From positions 19,430 through 83,429 of the forward strand of contig DAORKJ010000006.1 in NCBI GenBank assembly GCA_035439505.1: a stretch of DNA of 64,000 nt. The letters run 5' to 3'. Position numbers and translations under genes: made by a program. Positions 35,043 through 43,551 of this stretch are shown here, piece after piece. Each line of letters opens with the position of its first letter. Position 1 is the stretch's first letter. This stretch comes from UBA7236 sp035439505. GTDB lineage: Bacteria; Bacteroidota; Bacteroidia; Chitinophagales; BACL12. The notes under the pieces were generated by a model that saw only the letters and a program-made list of their open reading frames with translations, was not told the origin of the DNA and ran no database searches.

Positions 35043-35621
35043 GTGGAGAAAGGCAACCTTAGCAAAAGCAGCAAAGACAGGATATTCAATAAGGAGTTTT
35101 TACCTCAAATGGATGCCCTGTACAACTTTGCGTTTCATCTAACTTTAGACGAAGATGATGCAAATGACCTTGTACAGGAAACTTTTTTGAAAGCTTATCG
35201 CTTTATAGAATCGTATCAGCAAGGTACTAATGCAAAGGCTTGGTTGTTTAAAATCCTCAAAAACGGGTTTATCAACGAGTACCGTAAAAAAACGAAGCAG
35301 CCATCAAAGGTTGACTACGATGAGGTGGCAAGTTTCCACGATACGGACGATGAGGGCCATGTTGAGTACCTTGATTTGAGACATGAATTATTTCAGGGCA
35401 TGCTGGGAGATGAGGTTACACGGGCGCTGAATCAGTTGCCGGTGGACTTTAAAACAATTATTCTGTTGTGCGATATTGAAGAGTTTTCATATGAGGAGAT
35501 TGCGAAAATTATTGATATCCCCATCGGAACAGTTAGATCACGCCTTCACAGGGCGCGCAATATTTTAAAGGAAAAATTACGCGAATACGCTCAAAAAGAA
35601 GGGTTTAAAGAAAAAAGATAA
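35043..35621 (+). CDS. ECF-type RNA polymerase sigma factor
   Basis: The frame is open from a TTG at 35007, but a promoter-like CAACTTTG lies at about 35021-35028, so I favour GTG at 35043 (192 residues). Region 2 (ALYNFAFHLTLDEDDANDLVQETFLKAYRFI, AKAWLFKILKNGFINEYRKK) and region 4 (LPVDFKTIILLCDIEEFSYEEIAKII, IPIGTVRSRLHRAR) are complete. It is likely to direct a stress regulon. The gene downstream, 2 bp after the stop, encodes a small Cys-containing anti-sigma protein. The strong match to common Bacteroidota ECF factors makes the function safe; the signal is unknown. Confidence 0.9.
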   Translation: MEKGNLSKSSKDRIFNKEFLPQMDALYNFAFHLTLDEDDANDLVQETFLKAYRFIESYQQGTNAKAWLFKILKNGFINEYRKKTKQPSKVDYDEVASFHDTDDEGHVEYLDLRHELFQGMLGDEVTRALNQLPVDFKTIILLCDIEEFSYEEIAKIIDIPIGTVRSRLHRARNILKEKLREYAQKEGFKEKR

Positions 35622-35623
35622 TT

Positions 35624-35878
35624 ATGGATCAACAGCTACCCAAACATGATTGCAGAAACTTTGTAAAAAAAGTTTTCCTCGTTTTAGATGGCGAATTGCC
35701 TGAAACAGAACGCAATTTATTTATTATGGACATCCAACGCTGCAAAGGATGCCTCGAACATTTTCATATTGAAAAAACATTTAAAGATTTTATTGCTGCC
35801 AAAGTGGAGCGCAAAGATTGCAGTGAAAAATTGAAACAAACAATTATTAGTCAGGTGCAAAGTAACCCTGAAACCTAA
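35624..35878 (+). CDS. Small zinc-type anti-sigma factor
   Basis: The protein has 84 residues. It begins MDQQLPKHDCRNFVKKVFLVLDGEL and has a CKGC pair followed by LEHFHIEKTFKDFI and a third Cys near the end (RKDCSEKL). The arrangement resembles the ZAS (zinc-associated anti-sigma) fold of RsrA-like proteins, which bind the sigma factor and release it on oxidation. In canonical ZAS the motif is HxxxCxxC; here an Asp occupies the His position, while another His-Asp-Cys triad is near the N-terminus. It starts 2 bp after the sigma gene, so the two are co-expressed. Confidence 0.75.
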   Translation: MDQQLPKHDCRNFVKKVFLVLDGELPETERNLFIMDIQRCKGCLEHFHIEKTFKDFIAAKVERKDCSEKLKQTIISQVQSNPET

Positions 35879-37273
35879 TTAAAATTGAAAGTAAATAAAC
35901 GTTTCTGCATTATTCCTTCCTAATAAAATAACCATTCCGGTTACGATTAAAATAAACGCATAACTGTATTTAAACCGAAAGTTTTTGGGCAACCAAAAAG
36001 AGGCTACAAAAATTAAGGCTACGGCCAAACAAATAGCAAATTCGTAAGCCGCAAATCCATTCAATATCTGCTGCAGTTCTACACTAAATCCCGAAAATAA
36101 TTTTTGATAATATAATCGCGCATCGGTAAAACTTTTAGCTCTGAAAACTACACCACTTAAAATTAACAAGTGGAAATTCCAGATAATCAAAAATATTTTT
36201 CCGTAATTGGATTTAAATTTTGGTAAAAAAGATATTCGTTTATAAATGGCTTGTAATACAGCAATAATGCCGTTAATTAAACCAAAAACAACAAAGTTAA
36301 TGCTCGCGCCATGCCATAATCCTATCAAAATAAATACTATTAAAGTATTGAGATAAATTCGCCAATAAGTGGTAACACCTTTGTTAAGTGGCGTAAAAAT
36401 ATAATCCCTAATCCAGGTTGTAAGTGTTATATGCCAACGGTTCCAGTAGTCGGATATACTAGTTGCTATATACGGCTGATTAAAATTTTCGCTGAGTTTT
36501 ATACCAAATAACCGGGCAGTACCGATGGCAATATCGCAATAGCCACTAAAATCTGCATATAATTGAACGGCAAAAAACAATAGCGTAATATATAACTGAG
36601 CACCGGTGGCCCCACCTATGTCGGAAAAAGTGAAATTGACAAACCCGGCGACCGTATCAGCGATTACTAATTTTTTGAAAAACCCCCAAGCCATTCTGCT
36701 TAAACCATATTGCAAATCATCGTAGCCCAATTTTTTTGTTTGATGAAGTTGTGGGATTAACTCATTGGCTCTTTCAATAGGGCCTGCTATTAATTGAGGG
36801 AAAAATGAAACATATAAAGCAAAATAACCAAAGTGAGGTTCGGGTTTGGTTACCTTACGATATACATCTATAATATATCCCAGCGACTTAAATGTATAAA
36901 ATGAAATGCCTATGGGTAATAAAATAGTTTGCGGGGCCTGCATTAATGCTTCAGGGTGATTAAAGGATTCAACAATAGAGGCGAAAAACCCAAAGTATTT
37001 GAAAACAAATAAAATCCCGGCATCTGCTATAATACCAATAGTTAATAATTGTTTTCGCTTGTTTTTTTCTTTGGTAATATGTATTTGACGGGCAATAACC
37101 CAACAAATGGTAGTTGATGTAAGCAATATTAATCCATAAGCTACTTCATACATCATGTAAAACAGATAACTAGCTACCAAAAGCACTAACCAGCGGTATT
37201 TATTTCCTGTCATGTAATATACAGTCAGCACCAATGGCAAAAACAATATATAGATGTATGAATTAAACGACAT
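35879..37273 (-). CDS. MBOAT family membrane O-acyltransferase (AlgI-like)
   Basis: The protein has 464 residues with about eleven transmembrane helices, opening PLVLTVYYMTGNKYRW as AlgI/DltB-type MBOATs do. Family landmarks are LLPIGISFYTFKSLGYIIDVYR, FPQLIAGPIERA, QLYADFSGYCDIAIG, YWNRWHITLTTWIRDYIF and the catalytic His in GLWHGAS (about residue 320). It transfers acyl groups to a hydroxyl acceptor across the membrane. It faces away from the ACP/ketosynthase operon with only 208 bp between starts, and an SGNH-like protein closes the cluster on the other side. Acylation of a surface molecule with the cluster product is plausible but inferred. Confidence 0.9.
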   Translation of the reverse strand: MSFNSYIYILFLPLVLTVYYMTGNKYRWLVLLVASYLFYMMYEVAYGLILLTSTTICWVIARQIHITKEKNKRKQLLTIGIIADAGILFVFKYFGFFASIVESFNHPEALMQAPQTILLPIGISFYTFKSLGYIIDVYRKVTKPEPHFGYFALYVSFFPQLIAGPIERANELIPQLHQTKKLGYDDLQYGLSRMAWGFFKKLVIADTVAGFVNFTFSDIGGATGAQLYITLLFFAVQLYADFSGYCDIAIGTARLFGIKLSENFNQPYIATSISDYWNRWHITLTTWIRDYIFTPLNKGVTTYWRIYLNTLIVFILIGLWHGASINFVVFGLINGIIAVLQAIYKRISFLPKFKSNYGKIFLIIWNFHLLILSGVVFRAKSFTDARLYYQKLFSGFSVELQQILNGFAAYEFAICLAVALIFVASFWLPKNFRFKYSYAFILIVTGMVILLGRNNAETFIYFQF

Positions 37274-37469
37274 GAGGGTAAAAATGGGACTTTAAATTGA
37301 CTTCTCAAAGGTATAATGTATGCAAATTATTAGGTGTCAAGATTGTGAAAAAATAGGCAATAAGGCAATAAAATAAAGATTTTAAATGTGTTTAATATTA
37401 AAAGTCAAGATAGTTTGATAAAACCGTAATATCACATGAAAATGCTACCTCCGTATTTGAAATTAGCTT

Positions 37470-37477
37470 TAATATTG
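37470..37477 (+). promoter_or_regulatory. Probable -7 element of the biosynthetic operon
   Basis: TAATATTG differs from TAnnTTTG at one position and ends four bases before the ATG of the ACP gene at 37482, matching the spacing seen at several other genes in this window. Confidence 0.4.
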
Positions 37478-37481
37478 CCTC

Positions 37482-37727
37482 ATGACCCGCACAATAATTA
37501 TACAGCAAATTACCCCTGTATTCCAAAAGGTATTTAATGATACCGCTTTAACCCTTTTGCCAGAACATTCAGCTGCTGATTTTGATAAATGGGATAGTAT
37601 AAATCATGTTATATTAATAGCGCGTATTGAAAAACTCATGAAAATTAATATTTCAACCGGCGAATTAATAAAAATTAAAACAGTGGGAGAACTTGCTGAC
37701 TTAATTGCGGAAAAATTAGCAGAATGA
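37482..37727 (+). CDS. Stand-alone acyl carrier protein
   Basis: The protein has 81 residues. The phosphopantetheine attachment serine is Ser39 in DKWDSINHVILIARIEK, corresponding to the DSL motif of classic ACPs, here DSI. Helix 1 and the C-terminal helix (KTVGELADLIAEKL) fit the four-helix ACP fold. It is distinct from a typical housekeeping AcpP and resembles carriers found in secondary-metabolite clusters. It opens the operon and overlaps the first ketosynthase gene by 4 bp, so it probably carries the growing chain for the cluster. Confidence 0.88.
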   Translation: MTRTIIIQQITPVFQKVFNDTALTLLPEHSAADFDKWDSINHVILIARIEKLMKINISTGELIKIKTVGELADLIAEKLAE

Positions 37728-38773
37728 AAATTAACGGAACATATTTTTCTAATTTACATGGAGTCCGCATCAGTGGAGTAAGTACTGCTTTCCCTGAAAA
37801 AAAAGTACATAATTATTCTATACATGAACTTTTATATGGTAAAAATTGGTCAGCCGTATTTGCGGAAAAAAATTATGATGCAGATTATATAAAAAATGTT
37901 TTAGGTTATGAAGAGCGTTATTGGGCACATATTCCGGGAACACCAATTGTAAAAAATGAAATTACTTCTGCCGACCTCATGGTAAGCGCGTCTGAAAAAG
38001 TGTTAAAAGAAAATAAATTTGCCACTTCAGATATTGAAATGTTAATTGCGGTAACTGTTACTTCGCCAAAATACACCAATTCGATGGGTGCATTTGTTGC
38101 CGGAAAATTAGGATTACAATGTCCGGCAATAGAAGTAAAAACCGGTTGTGCTTCAGGTTTATATGCATTGGTTATGGCGGCGCAATTTATTCGCTCTGGA
38201 GCAAAACATGTACTCATAACAGCGGGAGAAACACCAACTAAAGTAACCGGAATAAATGGCAATTTAATTTATGCCGTTGGTGATGCCGGGGCTGCTGTTA
38301 TTCTATCGAAGGATGATAATGCGGCGGGGATAAGTACAGCATTTCTTGGGACTGAAGGGGCTTATAGCGGCGCAATGGGAAGTCCGGGTTTATTACCACC
38401 TAACCAGGAAGATTTGGATGCACTTGCCTATAATATGGTGATGGGAAAAGAAAGTGAAACATTTATACTTGAAGCCTGGCAAAAAATACCTGCTTTATTG
38501 TATGAACATTCCGGAATCTATAGCAATGATATTGATTTATTGGTTCCACATCAGGTAAATAAAAAAAACTTATCGCTGGTTAAAAATGCAGCAGGAAAAA
38601 ATACTAATCAGACTATTGATGTAATTAATCAGTATGCAAACTGTGGTTCAGTTGGTGTATTAATTGCACTACATGAAGCCTATAAACAAAAGACAAATAA
38701 TCAAACAAAAAAAATAATGATGGCCGCTGTCGGAGGGGGAGTTTCCTATGGCGGATTAATCGTAAATTTATAA
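37724..38773 (+). CDS. KASIII-type 3-oxoacyl-ACP synthase, first
   Basis: The protein has 349 residues, thiolase fold. The catalytic triad is intact: Cys142 in KTGCASGLYAL, His276 in VPHQVNKKN and Asn306 in YANCGSVG. It belongs to the FabH/KASIII superfamily, whose members condense an acyl-CoA or acyl-ACP starter with malonyl-ACP, or in some clusters transfer acyl groups without condensation. The N-terminal 80 residues (GKNWSAVFAEKNYDADYI) are longer and unlike FabH, suggesting an unusual substrate. It overlaps the ACP gene and is followed after 1 bp by a second, only distantly related KASIII gene. Confidence 0.88.
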   Translation: MKINGTYFSNLHGVRISGVSTAFPEKKVHNYSIHELLYGKNWSAVFAEKNYDADYIKNVLGYEERYWAHIPGTPIVKNEITSADLMVSASEKVLKENKFATSDIEMLIAVTVTSPKYTNSMGAFVAGKLGLQCPAIEVKTGCASGLYALVMAAQFIRSGAKHVLITAGETPTKVTGINGNLIYAVGDAGAAVILSKDDNAAGISTAFLGTEGAYSGAMGSPGLLPPNQEDLDALAYNMVMGKESETFILEAWQKIPALLYEHSGIYSNDIDLLVPHQVNKKNLSLVKNAAGKNTNQTIDVINQYANCGSVGVLIALHEAYKQKTNNQTKKIMMAAVGGGVSYGGLIVNL

Positions 38774-38774
38774 T

Positions 38775-39779
38775 ATGAAAAAGGGTTGGGGAGTTAAGAT
38801 AATAGGAACAGGAATTTGTTTGCCGGGAGAGCCGGTTACAACTGAAGAGCTGAGTAAGCGATTAAATCTGGAATTTGATATCGCAATGGTGCGCGATAAA
38901 ATTGGTATTAAAACCAGACATATTGCACCCGATGATATTGCAACAAGTCATATTGCTGCAAAAGCTGCTCAAATGGCATTAGATAATGCCGGAATTACAG
39001 CAAAACAATTAGATAGAATTTTATTAGGAACATCTACACCCGATTATACCAATACAGCAGCCAGTTGTAATGTGCAATTTTTATTAGGTGCTACTTGTCC
39101 CGTTGGCGATACCACCGAAAGCTGCGCGAGTTTTATGTATGCACTTGATCATGGTATTCGACTGATAGCAACAGGTATGCAATATGTATGTGTAATTGGC
39201 GCAGATATTAAAACACGTTTTGTCAGAAAAGACGACCCTAAATTTTGTCCCATTTTTGGCGACGGTGCTGGCGCAGTAATTCTAACGCGTGGCGATGATG
39301 ATTCAGGATTTATGGTAAGTGAATTATTTGCAGATGGCTCAGGATTAAAAAATATTTATGTACCCGCAGGTGGAAGTGCAATGCCTGCATCCATAGAAAC
39401 AGTAACACAAGGATTACATGGTACATTGATGACAATTTCCGGAAAAAAAATGGTGGAAATATCTATAGATATTATGGCAGGTATCGGAAAAAAAGTTTGT
39501 GATGTTTATGGCATTCAGCCTAATGATGTAGATATTTTAATTCCACATCAGGCTAATTATATTATTATGAAAGGAGTTGCTGAAAAATTAGGCATTGATA
39601 TCCAGAAAATGGAAGTAAGTATCGATACAGCAGCAAATACTATTTCAGGAACATTACCAATTACATTACATCAGGCAGTTAGTAGAAATAAATTACAACC
39701 CGGAAAACTCGTTTTATTTGTAACCGCCGCATCAGGATATGCAGGTGGTGCAGCCATTTATAAAGTACCTTCAGCATGA
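38775..39779 (+). CDS. KASIII-type 3-oxoacyl-ACP synthase, second
   Basis: The protein has 334 residues. It is closer to canonical FabH in length and motifs: GTGICLPGEPVTTEEL, DKIGIKTRHIA, LGTSTPDYTNTA, catalytic Cys117 in ESCASFMYAL, FGDGAGAVIL, His258 in IPHQANYIIM and Asn288 in AANTISGT. All catalytic residues are retained. It is clearly a paralogous family member rather than a recent duplicate of the preceding gene, so the two may do different steps (starter loading or priming against condensation). The stop overlaps the SDR gene start by 4 bp. Confidence 0.9.
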   Translation: MKKGWGVKIIGTGICLPGEPVTTEELSKRLNLEFDIAMVRDKIGIKTRHIAPDDIATSHIAAKAAQMALDNAGITAKQLDRILLGTSTPDYTNTAASCNVQFLLGATCPVGDTTESCASFMYALDHGIRLIATGMQYVCVIGADIKTRFVRKDDPKFCPIFGDGAGAVILTRGDDDSGFMVSELFADGSGLKNIYVPAGGSAMPASIETVTQGLHGTLMTISGKKMVEISIDIMAGIGKKVCDVYGIQPNDVDILIPHQANYIIMKGVAEKLGIDIQKMEVSIDTAANTISGTLPITLHQAVSRNKLQPGKLVLFVTAASGYAGGAAIYKVPSA

Positions 39780-40534
39780 ACAAAACATCACAAAAAACAG
39801 CATTAGTTACCGGTGCAGGAAGTGGCATAGGTAAAGCCATTTGTGTGCAATTAGCAGCTGCAGGTCATCGCATAATTGCAGTTAGTAGAAATGTTGAACA
39901 TCTTGCAGAAATTGAATCCGTTTTGAACAACGCTGCACATGTAATGGTAAATGTTGATTTAACTACCGGTGTTGGAATTTCTACTTTATCAGGCGCATTA
40001 CAACAAAATGGAATGCCGCATATTGTTGTCAATAATTTAAGTACATCCTCAACAAGAAAAAAATTAATTCACTTTGCTTCAACTATCAGCGATGAAATTG
40101 TAACTGAAAATATTCGTCATCTGTTTGCCATTATGCCTGAAACAATTGCATTTCAGCGCGAACAACAATTTGGTCGTTGGATAGGTATCAGCAGCATGTC
40201 ACCCTATTTTGGTGTGCCGGGAATGGCAATTTATAATATGCAAAAAGCGGCTTTGGAAAATTGTTTTAAAACATTGGCAAGTGAAGAGGGGAAAAATGGT
40301 ATTACAGCAAATATCGTTGCGCCGGGTTTAATATTAACACCAACAGTAGAAAAAAAATATTCAACAGAAGAATTGGCATTGAGAAAAAAAGAAAATGTGA
40401 TGCATCGCATTGGTAGTCCGGAGGATATAGCAGCAGCAGTAAAATTTTTGGCTTCAGATGATGCCGGTTATATTACAGGTGTTACTCTTCCGGTAAATGG
40501 AGGTAATCATTTAGCATGGCAATATACACATTAA
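39776..40534 (+). CDS. Short-chain dehydrogenase/reductase (FabG-like)
   Basis: The protein has 252 residues. Cofactor-binding TGAGSGIG is at 12-19, and the catalytic Ser140 and Tyr153-x-x-x-Lys157 (ISSMSPYFGVPGM, IYNMQKAA) are intact. The C-terminal GYITGVTLPVNGGNH is the classical SDR ending. In this context it is likely to reduce the 3-keto group formed by a ketosynthase to a 3-hydroxyl, with NADPH. The VNNLSTSS segment replaces the usual NNAG, so the substrate pocket may be atypical. It is translationally coupled to the second KASIII gene and followed 3 bp later by the ligase. Confidence 0.9.
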   Translation: MNKTSQKTALVTGAGSGIGKAICVQLAAAGHRIIAVSRNVEHLAEIESVLNNAAHVMVNVDLTTGVGISTLSGALQQNGMPHIVVNNLSTSSTRKKLIHFASTISDEIVTENIRHLFAIMPETIAFQREQQFGRWIGISSMSPYFGVPGMAIYNMQKAALENCFKTLASEEGKNGITANIVAPGLILTPTVEKKYSTEELALRKKENVMHRIGSPEDIAAAVKFLASDDAGYITGVTLPVNGGNHLAWQYTH

Positions 40535-40537
40535 AGT

Positions 40538-42246
40538 ATGATACAATTGTATAACGAAATATTAAGCTACAGAGCAAAAACACATCCGGACAGGGTAGCG
40601 CTTGTGTGTGAAGATGTTTCGTATACCTATGCGGAGTTGTATACCAATGCGTTAAAAAGTGCGCAATGGTTACAATCGCAACAATTAAAAAAAGGTGACC
40701 ATATTGGATTATTGGATTTTAATAATGCAGCTTATGTCCATATCGTAAATGGTTGTTTATTGAATGGCATTATACCTGTTTCCATCAACTGGCGATTGTC
40801 TGCTAGAGAAATGTTGTTTATTTTATCGGATAGCAATTGCCAATTATTTGTTTATGGCAACGACTTTAAACAGGTTGGTGATGAGATAGCGGCAACAAAT
40901 AATTTCCCGGTAATAAATACTCATGAATGTTTTGATAAAATTCAGCAATTAACAATAGATACAACATTTGTTTTACCAACAATTACTTTATCAGAACAAG
41001 CATTAATTATATACACATCGGGCACAACCGGTAATCCTAAAGGTGTAATGTTAAGTCACAACAACCTGTTTGAAATGTATTATGCATTACGAAGCGAAAC
41101 ACCACTATTTGGACCGGGAGCTGTTAATTTAATTGCAGGGCCTTGGTATGCTGTAGTTGGTGTTGGTTATTTTGTGTTTGGTGTATTTTCAGGTTGCACC
41201 AATGTATTGTTAAAAATATTTGACCCGATTGAAATATTGCGTTTAATTCAAACCTATAAAATTACCAATGCATTTTTTGCTCCAATTATGATGAAAATAA
41301 TTTGTGCGTTGGATGAAGTGTACGAATATGATTTAAGTTCTTTACAAAACATTCAGTACGGTGGTTCACCTATTGATGAAGAACAGTTGCGTATTTGTTA
41401 CAACACATTTAAGTGTCATTTTACACAAGGATATGGATTAACAGAAACAAGTGGAATTGCTACGGCATTGCGATTTGATGACCATCTGCGAATTATGAAT
41501 TCAAATGAACCGGAACTAAAACACTTATTACGTTCAGCAGGAAAACCATACGCAGGAGTAGCAATTAAAATTGTAGATGAAGCAAATACCACATTGCCCG
41601 CAAATGCCATTGGCGAAGTATGTATTAAAGGAAATGTGGTGGCAATGGGATATAAAAATCAATCTGTTATTAATGATAAAATATTTGGTTATGATGGTTG
41701 GTTTTATACCGGCGACATGGGATATGTAGATGAAAATGGGTATTTATTTTTAGTGGACAGAAAAAATGATATGATAATTTCCANNNNNNNNNNNNNNNNN
41801 NNNNNNNNNNNNNNNNNNNNNNNNNNNNNNNNNNNNNNNNNNNNNNNNNNNNNNNNNNNNNNNNNNNNNNNNNNNNNNNNNNNGATGAAAATGGGTATTT
41901 ATTTTTAGTGGACAGAAAAAATGATATGATAATTTCCAAGGGACAAAATATTTATCCTGCGGAAATAGAACAAATAATAATACAACATCCTGCAATTAAA
42001 GACATTGCCATAATTGGTGTACCACATGAAGTATATGGGGAGGCTATTTGTGCAATTGTTGTTGTTAAAAAAGAGAACATACCACTTAACGAATTACGCA
42101 ATTGGGCAAAAGATAAAATGCCGGAGTACAAATTACCTGCTGTAATTGAAATTGTAGATGAATTACCACGTAATCCAACAGGAAAAGTATTACGGAAATT
42201 ATTGCGTGAAAAATATTGGATAAACAAACAAAGAAGAATAAACTAA
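40538..42246 (+). CDS. Acyl-CoA/acyl-ACP ligase (AMP-forming), interrupted by an assembly gap
   Basis: The ANL-superfamily signatures are present: YTSGTTGNPKGVMLSH (about 158-173), the A5 motif GYGLTETSG, FYTGDMGYVDENG, DRKNDMIISKGQNIYP and the C-terminal catalytic PTGKVLRKLL lysine. A run of 100 N at 41784-41883 breaks the frame, but the 55 bases before it (41729-41783) are repeated exactly after it (41884-41938). Removing the N run and one copy leaves 1554 bases in one frame, an intact 517-residue protein, normal for the family. It probably activates a carboxylic acid for the cluster. Its stop overlaps the next gene's start. Confidence 0.9.
41729..41938. other. False scaffold gap: 55-bp overlap duplicated around 100 N
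   Basis: The N run covers 41784-41883. The 55 bases on its left are identical to the 55 on its right, beginning GATGAAAATGGGTATTTATT. Such an overlap, equal to a common assembler k-mer length, means two contigs that truly overlap were joined with a standard gap. The real sequence lacks both the Ns and one copy, 155 bases in total. Confidence 0.9.
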
Positions 42247-43460
42247 TGGAACTGGTTCCCATAGGACAATTACCTGAAATTGGTGTCATACCAAAATTTA
42301 TGTTTGCACAAACATTACGTGCAGACCGATTTGGGATGCCGATATCTGCCTATCAACAGGAAGTGGTTCCAGTTCCGGAAATTGGTGATGATGAGGTGTT
42401 GATTGGTGTAATGGCTGCGGGATTAAATTTTAATTCAGTATGGGCTGCATTAGCTTACCCAATTGATATGTTGCAATTAATGCAACTACGAAACGAAAAT
42501 GATTTACCTTATTTTATTCCCGGTTCCGATTGCGCAGGTATTGTTTATAAAAAAGGAAATAATGTTACCAATGTAAATATTGGTGATGAGGTGGCAATTC
42601 AAGGTGGTTGGTACGACGAACAGGAATTATTTATTCGCAACGGAGGTGATCCTACAATTGGAAAATCTTTTCGCGCCTGGGGATATGAAACCAATTTTGG
42701 TTCGTATGCACAATTTTGTAAAGTAAAACATTTTCAATGTCTGCCCAAACCTAAACATTTAAGTTGGGATGAGGCTGCAGTTTATATGGTGAGTGGTGTT
42801 ACAGCCTATCGCATGCTCCACCATTATGTTCCGCACAATTTGAAACAAAACGATGTAGTATTAATTTGGGGCGGCTCGGGTGGTTTGGGTTCTATGGCTA
42901 TTCAATTGGTTAAAGCAGCCGGAGCGTTCCCGGTAGCAGTTGTAAATAGTCCATCAAAAATGGTTTTTTGTGAGGAATTAGGCGCAGTTGTTTTAAACAG
43001 AAGCAATTATACACATTGGGGAGAAATTTCGGGAGAACAAGTGCTTCCCGAAACACAAGAAATTTGGCGGAATGCCGCAAAACCTTTTTTAAAGGATTTA
43101 TTGACTTTAACCAATGGCAAGCTCCCAAAAATAGTAATTGAACACCCGGGGGCTAGCACTTTTCCAACTTCATTATATGTATGTGATAAAAACGGTATGG
43201 TAATTACCTGTGCAGGCACAACAGGATATGCAGGAACGTTTGATTTGCGGTATTTATGGCTTTACAATAAGCGAATACAGGGCTCACATTATGCTAACCC
43301 CGAGGAATGTAAAATCTTAAATAATTTGATTCATGAAAAAATAATACACCCGGTTTTAGGTGGCACCTATTCGTTTAACGATTTGCCAAAAGCCTTGCAG
43401 CTCATGTACGATAATCAATTACCCTGTGGTAGTACAGCCATTAAAATTGGATATGCATAA
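42246..43460 (+). CDS. Crotonyl-CoA carboxylase/reductase (CCR)-family enoyl-thioester reductase
   Basis: I choose ATG 42246, which overlaps the ligase stop as TAATG (404 residues). The match to CCR is strong: VMAAGLNFNSVWAAL (56-70), IPGSD (91-95), WGYETNFGSYAQF (145-157), the NADPH-binding GGSGGLGS (209-216), IEHPG (298-302), GMVITCAGTTGY and KRIQGSHYAN (342-351, His348). CCRs reduce 2-enoyl-CoAs with NADPH and usually add CO2 to give alkylmalonyl-CoA extender units. Some relatives only reduce. With a nearby ammonia-lyase, cinnamoyl-CoA is a likely substrate (product benzylmalonyl-CoA or phenylpropionyl-CoA), which is inference. Confidence 0.88.
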   Translation: MELVPIGQLPEIGVIPKFMFAQTLRADRFGMPISAYQQEVVPVPEIGDDEVLIGVMAAGLNFNSVWAALAYPIDMLQLMQLRNENDLPYFIPGSDCAGIVYKKGNNVTNVNIGDEVAIQGGWYDEQELFIRNGGDPTIGKSFRAWGYETNFGSYAQFCKVKHFQCLPKPKHLSWDEAAVYMVSGVTAYRMLHHYVPHNLKQNDVVLIWGGSGGLGSMAIQLVKAAGAFPVAVVNSPSKMVFCEELGAVVLNRSNYTHWGEISGEQVLPETQEIWRNAAKPFLKDLLTLTNGKLPKIVIEHPGASTFPTSLYVCDKNGMVITCAGTTGYAGTFDLRYLWLYNKRIQGSHYANPEECKILNNLIHEKIIHPVLGGTYSFNDLPKALQLMYDNQLPCGSTAIKIGYA

Positions 43461-43551
43461 TTATTTAGACTTAATATAAACTCGGTATATACATATATAG
43501 AAAAAATTTTATAACTTAGAAATCCCATTATCATCACCCAAAACCACAAAT

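Noticed and set aside
40538..42246. Frameshifted or split acyl-ligase pseudogene
   Set aside because: The break coincides with the N run and a 55-base exact duplication, and removing both gives one intact frame.
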